The translations under genes were made by a program, and so were the position numbers. The notes under the pieces are model-generated. The model was not told where the DNA came from. It made no database searches and saw nothing but the letters and a program-made list of their open reading frames with translations. A stretch of DNA of 14,545 nucleotides from Promicromonosporaceae bacterium (GTDB taxonomy: Bacteria > Actinomycetota > Actinomycetes > Actinomycetales > Cellulomonadaceae), in contig WQZL01000048.1 in the NCBI GenBank assembly GCA_009780755.1, forward strand, positions 1 through 14,545. Direction: 5' to 3'. Of the stretch, positions 9,036 through 14,485 are shown piece after piece. Numbering within the stretch: the stretch's first letter is position 1; each line of letters begins with the position of its first letter.

Positions 9036-9240
9036 CTACGCACCTCTCATTACTCAGCGGCCCCAAGGCCGATACCAACCGATTCGTTGTCAACGAACGG
9101 AACCAAACCAACCCGTCAAAAAGCGGTGGCAACACGCCAGCGGCAACCATCTCGCCGATCACTCCAGCAAGTCCCAGACGAGGGTCAAACCGCACGTCAC
9201 ACCCGCCAAAGCCGGGCAAAACCAAAGTTACTGTGACCAT
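9007..9240 (-). CDS. esaB: Ubiquitin-like type VII protein EsaB (YukD)
   Basis: This is a small cytoplasmic protein of 77 residues. It has the YukD/EsaB layout: a beta strand start (MVTVTLVLPG), a central helix (GLAGVIGEMV) and a C-terminal strand with DGDVLVAV, the usual ubiquitin-fold ending. Its size (about 80 residues) and place next to essB fit the family, which is needed for or modulates secretion in Bacillota. The ATG at 9240 is set by an excellent AGGAGGAG Shine-Dalgarno. The gene overlaps the upstream one-TM protein by 13 bases and essB by 29 bases. Confidence 0.78.
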   Translation of the reverse strand: MVTVTLVLPGFGGCDVRFDPRLGLAGVIGEMVAAGVLPPLFDGLVWFRSLTTNRLVSALGPLSNERCVDGDVLVAVR

Positions 9241-9701
9241 CTAAGCTCCTCCTGTCTAGCACGTAACCTGCGTGACCATTCCATAACTCCTGCCACTAGC
9301 CCGCCAACTAGCACAGCGGCCACCACCACCGCAGCAATCAACCCCAGCGAAACATCACCAGTAGCCTCGTCCGTGGCACCGAAAAGAACCGGCTGTACCG
9401 GCCCATCAAACAAGTCAACCCGAGCCAAAGTCGTCTCCACCAACACTGCTGGAGCAACAACAGCCAACTCAACCGGCCCGTCAAAAAGCTCATCACGCAA
9501 GCCCGCCACAGCAGCTTCCCGCTCAGCAGACAACCACCCACAAACACCAAGCGCCACATCCGAAAACAAATCCACACCCTGCAAATCAGGCAAAACCGCA
9601 CCCCTCCCATACCGCCCAACAATCGCCCCCGGATCAATAAAGAACCCAGAATCAGGGCCAGGAGTAGTTTCCTGAAAAACAACAGTCTGCATCATAGGCA
9701 T
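9228..9701 (-). CDS. One-TM protein in the EssA position, family uncertain
   Basis: This protein of 157 residues has no signal peptide, one membrane segment near the C-terminus (about 117-139) and a short basic tail (EWSRRLRARQ). By the positive-inside rule the N-terminal 115 residues would be outside. Size, C-terminal membrane segment and place just before esaB-essB-essC fit EssA, the small membrane subunit of T7SSb, but I see no decisive motif. An inner repeat is visible: LFSD at 45-48, then LFDGPV at 72-77 and again at 97-102. The frame is open from an ATG at 9746, but the start at 9701 is preferred because GGAG lies eight bases before it and the longer form would overlap the lipoprotein gene by 55 bases. 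The alternative ATG at 9695 overlaps the lipoprotein stop as ATGA. Confidence 0.62.
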   Translation of the reverse strand: MPMMQTVVFQETTPGPDSGFFIDPGAIVGRYGRGAVLPDLQGVDLFSDVALGVCGWLSAEREAAVAGLRDELFDGPVELAVVAPAVLVETTLARVDLFDGPVQPVLFGATDEATGDVSLGLIAAVVVAAVLVGGLVAGVMEWSRRLRARQEELRWSQ

Positions 9702-10519
9702 GGGAATGTCTCCGACATTTCTAGCAGTTCTGGGTAGGCTCGCCACACACTCGATAAGTCTAACTCCGTGCCTGGTTCACGATGCCACCTCTCCAACTCA
9801 ACCAACTCCATTGGGCTAAGGAAATAGAAGGCGTCAAAAGCGCCACTACGATCCAAATCGCATAAGTCAACATCAAAGCGACACTCCCAAGGGACAATTC
9901 GCTCGGGGATACAACCCCTACCCTGAAACTCCGGGTTCATCGCTACAATGTCGTTAATAAGCTCGCGGTACAAGTCAGATAAACTCACTGCGACCACAAT
10001 CGGCGGCGGGCGATCATTGCCCGGATAACGAATGCCTTCTCGATAAAAATCGGCCCACAGCATAAAAGCCGCCATCTCCGGGTGACGCCCATTCACCCAT
10101 AACCGCAAAGACCCATCCGACTCAAACTCCTCAGAGAAGTAGTCTATGAGAGTGTCGTAGGTCAACCCCGTATCACCATCAACAGCACTAGCATGAACCA
10201 AGCCCTGCACAAACTGATCCCGCCCAAACGGGTTAGTCAACGGTCGCCAGCGATCAAAAGGCGTCCAAGAACATCGGCTTATAGCAGGATCTGGAGAGAA
10301 AACATGGAAGATTATGTTCTGTGCATAATAGATAGCCCGCACATCGCCAAATTCTTCGATGGCGGTCTGTCGTGCCTCTTCTGGCATCAATTGATCGTTC
10401 TCACTGGCAGCACAGCCAGTCGGTATAGCAAACAGCACCATCAAAACAACCGTGGCTGCAGCCGTCACACCGCACTTCAAACGGCCCTTTTGTGAGGAAG
10501 GAATCGAGGTCAGGGACAT
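9692..10519 (-). CDS. Putative lipoprotein, second copy of a tandem pair
   Basis: This is a 275-residue predicted lipoprotein. A basic N-terminus and hydrophobic segment (18-33) end in PTGC with C36 as the likely lipidated residue; proline at -3 makes the lipobox poorer than in its neighbour. It is clearly a paralogue of the upstream gene: 45 of 60 residues match in the block starting NPFGR (96-155), and 35 of 42 match at the C-terminus (234-275, with WHREPGTELDL). Two cysteines are shared (GRGC and FPC near the end), perhaps a disulfide outside the cell. I do not recognise the family. It overlaps the first copy by 10 bases and the next gene by 4 to 10. Possible roles are immunity to the upstream effector or an envelope part of the secretion apparatus; neither is shown. 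The start has no good Shine-Dalgarno, so coupled translation is likely. Confidence 0.8.
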   Translation of the reverse strand: MSLTSIPSSQKGRLKCGVTAAATVVLMVLFAIPTGCAASENDQLMPEEARQTAIEEFGDVRAIYYAQNIIFHVFSPDPAISRCSWTPFDRWRPLTNPFGRDQFVQGLVHASAVDGDTGLTYDTLIDYFSEEFESDGSLRLWVNGRHPEMAAFMLWADFYREGIRYPGNDRPPPIVVAVSLSDLYRELINDIVAMNPEFQGRGCIPERIVPWECRFDVDLCDLDRSGAFDAFYFLSPMELVELERWHREPGTELDLSSVWRAYPELLEMSETFPCL

Positions 10520-11304
10520 GGGAACACCACCGACATATGAAGCAACTCAGGATACGCCCGCCACACACCAACCAAATCCAACTCCGTACCTGGCTCACGA
10601 TGCCAGCGCTCAAGCTCAGCCAACTCCATTGGGCTCAAAAAATCGAAGACGTTCAACCAAGAGCCGGAGACATTGCTATCATACGACACCGGGCAACCAC
10701 GACCGCTATAGGCCGGATACTGAGCCAAAGTTCCAATAATTAACTCTTGATAGTGAATAGCTAAGTCCCGAACAGCAGCCCGCTGGGGGTATTCAGAGGT
10801 TATGGGACGAATTCCTGATGTTCGGGTGTATCCGAGCCAAAGTATGAATGCCTCCATTTCTGGATGACGACCGTTCACCCATAGGCGCAAAGTTCCATCT
10901 GGTTCAAATTCATGTGCGAAATATTCTTCCAGAATTTCATAAGTCAAACCTGTGCCGCCATCAATAGCGCTGGCATGAACAAACGCCTGCACAAACTGCA
11001 TTCGGCCAAATGGATTTATTGGCTCAGCAGGCAAAACTATAGGGGACCAAACACCCCAATCATACGTGCCGTGGTGATTTAGGCCGGCAACATCAAAAAA
11101 CGTATTCTGCGCGATATAAATGAGCCGCAGATTTCCGAATTCCTCAGCAGCGACAAGGCGAGCCTGTTCCTGCTCAGTTAACGTCGACGACAAGTCTGAG
11201 TCATCGGCGGCTGAACATCCGTTCAGTAATGACAATAATGCCACGGCTACTGCTACATGTCGCGTCCATCGGGTCTGTTTTTGCTGAAGCATGTGATCTG
11301 TCAC
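10510..11304 (-). CDS. Putative lipoprotein, first copy of a tandem pair
   Basis: This is a 264-residue predicted lipoprotein with a basic N-terminus, a hydrophobic stretch (17-27) and a good lipobox LNGC (C30), followed by an acidic, serine-rich linker. The mature part shares two strongly conserved blocks with the next gene: about residues 97-156 (NPFG, FVHASA, LRLWVNGRHPEM) and 223-264 (LSPMEL, WHREPGTELDL, YPELL). Many aromatic and acidic residues are conserved, but no enzyme motif is recognised. The GTG at 11304 is chosen because GAGGA lies six bases before it; an in-frame ATG at 11292 is the alternative. It starts 11 bases after the effector stop, the typical position of an immunity gene, which suggests but does not prove that role. 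Confidence 0.82.
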   Translation of the reverse strand: MTDHMLQQKQTRWTRHVAVAVALLSLLNGCSAADDSDLSSTLTEQEQARLVAAEEFGNLRLIYIAQNTFFDVAGLNHHGTYDWGVWSPIVLPAEPINPFGRMQFVQAFVHASAIDGGTGLTYEILEEYFAHEFEPDGTLRLWVNGRHPEMEAFILWLGYTRTSGIRPITSEYPQRAAVRDLAIHYQELIIGTLAQYPAYSGRGCPVSYDSNVSGSWLNVFDFLSPMELAELERWHREPGTELDLVGVWRAYPELLHMSVVFPCP

Positions 11305-11315
11305 TCTTGTCCTCG

Positions 11316-13142
11316 CTACACAGGGGGGTTATTTCTTAGCCAAATTTGAACTGCTCTACGCAAGCCCTCGGAGACTCCTCTCCCTTCCCGGTTCGAACCT
11401 GCCGCCATAGCATTCAGAATATCTCCTATCGAATATCTATCGCCGAACCTTCCTTTAATGTACTCAAGCAGCTCTCCAAACCTTACAGAGTGTGGGCCTT
11501 CTGTGCAGAAATCCAGCACGATGGCGTTATCATTGGAATCCATAAGAAAAGTCCCAGCAATTCCAATCCGTGGTATAGCGGAAGCAAGGGTACGAGCATC
11601 CACCGTGTTATCGGCGTTTCGAACGTCCTGTTGATGCTGAGCGATATCACTTGGTATGTTCATCAAGTCATCGGCCAACCCAATTCCATCGAGAATTGCA
11701 GAAATTGGCGGCACTCCAGGAAGCCCTTCGGCCATTCCGAGCAAGAGAGTTCCGAGTGCCCCCCAGGACCAACTAGTATTTGGACCTGATGCTTCTAGCC
11801 CATCGCGCACGCTAATGCCTGCATCAATCAGAGCGGCCTCCCATAAATAGGCAAAGTGGTCAGGGTCGAAGTGGCCCTGAAGGTCAGATGCCTTTACAGT
11901 TTTGTCTCCGACGTAGAACCGTGCCGGGTCTGCGTCATTAAAGTGGAAATTATCGAAGTTGAAATCAGCGGGATTGAAACTGGTGCCGCCTTGCCATCTG
12001 AGATAGCCGAGTAACTGGAATAGCCGTAGTTTGGCGTAGGTTGCGTCTCGGCTGGGGGTGCCCGCGTTAGGGAACGGACTTTCCCCATCGTGTACGTACC
12101 AGGCGTAGATCAGTGCGTTTACGCCGAAGTTAGCGGCGCTAGCGTCGAACAAAGCACTAAGAGCTAGCTGCCAGTGATTCACCGGAACGTCACCAGGCTC
12201 AAAACTCACACTAACATCAGCTAGACCAGCGTTTCTGGTTTCTCTATCGTCCTGTAGGCGTTGAGCAAGAGCGAAGGTTTCAACAACACGGGAAAGCCCT
12301 TCAGGGGTTTCGCTCATCTGAACCATCCAGTCCATCAACGCGTCTAACTCCCAAGGACGCCAAGTATGAGGCCCCCGAGCGTACAAGAGCGCGATCTGGA
12401 AATTAACCATCTCTTCACTGCCACTAAAAAAAGAGTCTCCCTTACCATCCCAAACACCCTCAGGGAAAAACTCACCAAGACCAGGGAACTCCTCATGTCG
12501 GAACGTGAGCACAAACCCCTCCCCACCTCCAGGAGTACACATTGGTGTTCCAAGACGCTTAGAAGACGCGTAAGTCTTGATTCTTTGCAGAGCCTCATTA
12601 ATGTCGTCAAGTACGCCGCGCTGTTGCGCTTCAAGCTCAACCATCCGTTCCCGGATTGTCAAGGCACGCCCGCTCCCGCGCCTCAGCTGCTCTATAACAG
12701 GGGTGAGATCAAAATCTGCCGAGTTTTCGCCCTGCGCAGCCAGAGCGTGAAACAAGCCCGCTAAATGCGAATTCATTGAGTCAAGGGTAGCCGCGATCTC
12801 CTGGATATCATACTGCGTTGTTTCAACATGCGTCAGATTGAGCAAAAACTGAAAGTCACTATCAATACCGTGAACCTTGCTAATAAAGTTCTTCAAATGC
12901 CACAAATACGACGAAAGACAATCATGCCAAGCATCCAGCAACGGGACATGAACCCGGCGCCAGTAATCCGCCATAGCAACAGCAGAATCACCCGCGATTG
13001 AATCCGTGTTCGCTAGCGCCTCAACCCGAGAACGCAAAGCAACCGCCGAAGAAATCCATCCATTAATCGGCCTAGTGTTATGGTCACGCAAGGAGGCTAG
13101 ATCCGCGAAATGGAATTCTTCTCCTCCGCCGAAAATGCTCAT
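11316..13142 (-). CDS. LXG-like putative type VII effector, unknown C-terminal domain
   Basis: This is a 608-residue protein without signal peptide. The first 200 residues are almost wholly helical and have the LXG plan: a helix with regular hydrophobics (11-45), GDSAVAMADYWRRVHVPLL (51-69, like the K-x-Y-F/W-x-x-V-H-x-P-L region of LXG domains), a long helix, and a GIDSDFQF turn before another helix. It follows two small helical genes, as LXG toxins do in Bacillota. Residues 200-608 are not recognised. They hold a glycine-rich joint (204-210), a tryptophan-rich helical part (260-350), an F/N/D-rich stretch (388-411), a Gly/Leu/Pro hydrophobic region (461-492) and a basic C-terminus. I see no nuclease, ADP-ribosyltransferase, lipase or NADase motif. 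The ATG at 13142 follows AAAGG at six bases. The likely role is a secreted antibacterial or surface protein; toxicity is inference. Confidence 0.7.
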   Translation of the reverse strand: MSIFGGGEEFHFADLASLRDHNTRPINGWISSAVALRSRVEALANTDSIAGDSAVAMADYWRRVHVPLLDAWHDCLSSYLWHLKNFISKVHGIDSDFQFLLNLTHVETTQYDIQEIAATLDSMNSHLAGLFHALAAQGENSADFDLTPVIEQLRRGSGRALTIRERMVELEAQQRGVLDDINEALQRIKTYASSKRLGTPMCTPGGGEGFVLTFRHEEFPGLGEFFPEGVWDGKGDSFFSGSEEMVNFQIALLYARGPHTWRPWELDALMDWMVQMSETPEGLSRVVETFALAQRLQDDRETRNAGLADVSVSFEPGDVPVNHWQLALSALFDASAANFGVNALIYAWYVHDGESPFPNAGTPSRDATYAKLRLFQLLGYLRWQGGTSFNPADFNFDNFHFNDADPARFYVGDKTVKASDLQGHFDPDHFAYLWEAALIDAGISVRDGLEASGPNTSWSWGALGTLLLGMAEGLPGVPPISAILDGIGLADDLMNIPSDIAQHQQDVRNADNTVDARTLASAIPRIGIAGTFLMDSNDNAIVLDFCTEGPHSVRFGELLEYIKGRFGDRYSIGDILNAMAAGSNREGRGVSEGLRRAVQIWLRNNPPV

Positions 13143-13168
13143 GACATACCTTTCCCTAAGAACACCCG

Positions 13169-13504
13169 CTACGGACGGCTCTCGACATCGAACCCGGCAG
13201 CTGTGTCTCGATCAACCTCTTCCAACCGCCGCGCAACATCACGCGCCACAGACACATCATTATCCAACATCGCAGCATACTCACCTGACACATTCATCAT
13301 CAAAGACAATGTGTCAAAAAAGGCCATCACACTCTCGGACGTTGAAAGCGGAGAATCTACATGCGGCGACGTACGATGATCCTGGCTAGAGGGGCCAGAA
13401 CGCTGCGGCAGATAATCAGCACCAGCCTCCTTGCCACCTGCCACTTGGTCAAGCAGCTCCTCGTACCGGACAAGATCAACAGCGATCCCACCACGTGCCG
13501 ACAT
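13169..13504 (-). CDS. Small helical protein, candidate LXG partner (Lap2-like)
   Basis: This is a 111-residue soluble protein. It has a short N-terminal helix (8-22), a Ser/Pro-rich loop (32-54) and a long helical half (55-102) ending in a charged coil (ARRLEEVDRD). It has no WXG motif and no signal peptide. Its size and its place directly before an LXG-like gene fit the small Lap/DUF5344-type proteins that bind LXG domains and help export in Bacillota; the assignment rests mainly on position. The start is certain: AGGAGG lies six bases before the ATG at 13504. It is 26 bases from the effector and 30 bases from the coiled-coil gene. Confidence 0.6.
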   Translation of the reverse strand: MSARGGIAVDLVRYEELLDQVAGGKEAGADYLPQRSGPSSQDHRTSPHVDSPLSTSESVMAFFDTLSLMMNVSGEYAAMLDNDVSVARDVARRLEEVDRDTAAGFDVESRP

Positions 13505-13534
13505 CCCTAACCTCCTAAAGTTACGTACAGTCGC

Positions 13535-13972
13535 TTACCTACGGTTGTTGAGTCGGGTGACTTCCGCGTCGATGAGACCGATACGGGTGTTGTGCTGCGT
13601 GCGCTGCCCCGAAAGAGTGTCCCACTCAACAGAGAGACCGCCTCGCTTCAGATGCAAGCGGGTGATGGCAGCATCTAACGAGTTCACCCGGCTGGTGCAT
13701 TCCTGCTCAGCTGCACCACAAGCACTCACACTCTCCGCGTGATGGTCACCTCGCCAGGGGTAGGAAACATCGAGCGACAAGCCCTGAATCCGAGAACGCT
13801 CCACCACCAGCTCAGCATGAACCTCGGTCAAGGAAGCAATCAACGAGTCCAACTCACCTAAGGACACCTCGATCTGCCCCATCTGAGTCACCGCCGCAGC
13901 CCGCCGGTCAACCAATGTTGCCCGTTCCGTCCGCAAATCAGTAATCCGCTGAGTCACTTGCGCTGGAGTCAC
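13535..13972 (-). CDS. Coiled-coil WXG protein, YwqH/DUF5082-like LXG partner
   Basis: This protein of about 145 residues has two long coiled-coil helices (about 3-66 and 77-143) joined by a turn with the WXG motif W73-R74-G75 in YPWRGD. Heptad-like I/L spacing is visible throughout, for example QIEVSLGELDSLIASL. This is the plan of YwqH/DUF5082 proteins, which pair with LXG toxins for type VII export (family knowledge). The frame is open from a GTG at 13987, but AGAGGG lies six bases before the GTG at 13972, so the shorter form is preferred. It is placed after the WXG100-like gene behind a stem-loop. It carries two cysteines (85 and 92). Confidence 0.7.
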   Translation of the reverse strand: MTPAQVTQRITDLRTERATLVDRRAAAVTQMGQIEVSLGELDSLIASLTEVHAELVVERSRIQGLSLDVSYPWRGDHHAESVSACGAAEQECTSRVNSLDAAITRLHLKRGGLSVEWDTLSGQRTQHNTRIGLIDAEVTRLNNRR

Positions 13973-14016
13973 CACACACCCTCTCACTCAACACCCGGCA
14001 ACCCCGGAAGCCACCA

Positions 14017-14039
14017 CGCGAGAAACAACCCACCTCGCG
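14017..14039 (-). promoter_or_regulatory. Stem-loop between the WXG100-like and coiled-coil genes
   Basis: CGCGAG (14017-14022) and CTCGCG (14034-14039) form a perfect six-pair GC-rich stem with an 11-base loop in the 98-base gap between two operon genes. No T-run follows in the minus-strand sense. It could partly stop transcription or protect the upstream mRNA end, so that the small secreted protein is made in excess. Confidence 0.4.
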
Positions 14040-14076
14040 CAGCGGCCCCAGGGAACCAAGCTCCGACAGCCACCGC

Positions 14077-14376
14077 CTACTGAGCGTTAAAGACACCAGC
14101 TAGGGTCGTGTCAGCCTGAGTGAACTGATCCAGGGTATGCCGGATACCCCTGGCCGTCTGCGTACACATATCCGCCGTGTCATACAGGATCGGCGCAGCA
14201 GTTTGCGTGATGAAGTCATAAAAAGCCTGCGCGGAGGCACCCTTATAGCAGTCCTGCAAGCTGTCATTGATCGCGATTGCCTCCAGACGGCACTCCTCCA
14301 GCCGCGAAGCCAACGCGTCACACCGCGAAGCGGCACTATCCATCGCCACTGGATCAATCTGCATCAAGCCAGACAT
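14077..14376 (-). CDS. WXG100-like (Esx) secreted protein with YKG turn
   Basis: This 99-residue protein has the WXG100 size and helix-turn-helix pattern: helix 1 (about 8-42), a turn with C43-Y44-K45-G46 in place of W-X-G, and helix 2 (about 48-90). FYDFI right after the turn and a Y65-x-x-x-D69 sequence in helix 2 are also seen; the latter is not at the usual C-terminal place of the actinobacterial YxxxD signal and may be chance. Four cysteines (19, 29, 43, 71) are unusual for the family. As first gene of the operon with a strong AGGAG Shine-Dalgarno seven bases before the ATG, it is probably made in large amounts. The likely role is the EsxA-like substrate or co-secreted partner of the EssC system. 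Confidence 0.82.
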   Translation of the reverse strand: MSGLMQIDPVAMDSAASRCDALASRLEECRLEAIAINDSLQDCYKGASAQAFYDFITQTAAPILYDTADMCTQTARGIRHTLDQFTQADTTLAGVFNAQ

Positions 14377-14379
14377 AAA

Positions 14380-14398
14380 ACACTCCTAAAACGAGTGT
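14380..14398 (-). promoter_or_regulatory. Hairpin holding part of the WXG100-like gene's Shine-Dalgarno
   Basis: In the minus-strand mRNA, ACACTC and GAGTGT pair as a six-base-pair stem around a seven-base loop, just before TTTTATG of the start. The AGGAG ribosome binding site runs from the loop into the 3' arm, so its last bases are paired when the hairpin forms. This could modulate translation. The stem is short and may be weak. Confidence 0.4.
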
Positions 14399-14461
14399 GA
14401 GGCCACAACAAGCCACACAACGGCCGCCAGCCAGACCGGCCAGCAACAAGACCGAATTTGC

Positions 14462-14485
14462 ACATTACAGGGGGGGGGGGGGGGG
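14462..14485 (-). promoter_or_regulatory. Possible operon promoter: TAATGT next to a 16-base C run
   Basis: On the minus strand a run of 16 C (14485-14470) is followed by TG and then TAATGT (14467-14462), which fits TANNNT. The leader to the ATG would be about 80 bases. If TAATGT is the -10 box, the C run fills the -35/-10 spacer and its length would set promoter strength. No good -35 is seen; the bases before the run are GGAAAAA. The run lies 60 bases from the window end, so a sequencing or assembly artefact is possible. Confidence 0.3.

Larger units (their letters stand above)
9692..11304 (-). repeat. Tandem gene duplication (two lipoprotein genes)
   Basis: The two adjacent lipoprotein genes are direct repeats of one ancestor. 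The 3' ends are still alike at DNA level, for instance around 9760-9830 and 10580-10650, while the signal peptides and the central part (about residues 156-230) have diverged. The conserved surface blocks with a variable middle suggest different partners or specificities after duplication. Confidence 0.8.

Noticed and set aside
8449..9675. A 408-codon plus-strand open frame
   Set aside because: It is antisense to essB, esaB and the EssA-like gene. Its product is a low-complexity Ser/Thr/Arg/Pro mix caused by T/G-rich third positions on the other strand, and it has no plausible start signal.
9338..9682. A minus-strand frame that begins like a signal peptide (MFFRKLLLALILGSLL) and overlaps the EssA-like gene, suggesting a frameshifted EssA
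   Set aside because: Only the first 17 residues look meaningful; the rest is Trp/Arg/Cys-rich noise. The 157-residue frame keeps the same T/G-ending codon style throughout, has a GGAG site and continues into a real membrane segment.
9702..9746. A longer N-terminus for the EssA-like protein
   Set aside because: It would overlap the lipoprotein gene by 55 bases and has no ribosome binding site as good as the GGAG before 9701.
14067..14376. Actinobacterial YxxxD secretion signal in the WXG100-like protein
   Set aside because: Y65-D69 fits the spacing but lies inside helix 2, not at the C-terminal end after it, so it is not good evidence for a T7SSa substrate.
14137..14400. A plus-strand frame over the WXG100-like gene
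   Set aside because: It is antisense to a gene with a strong Shine-Dalgarno and clear helical hairpin pattern, and it has no family signal.
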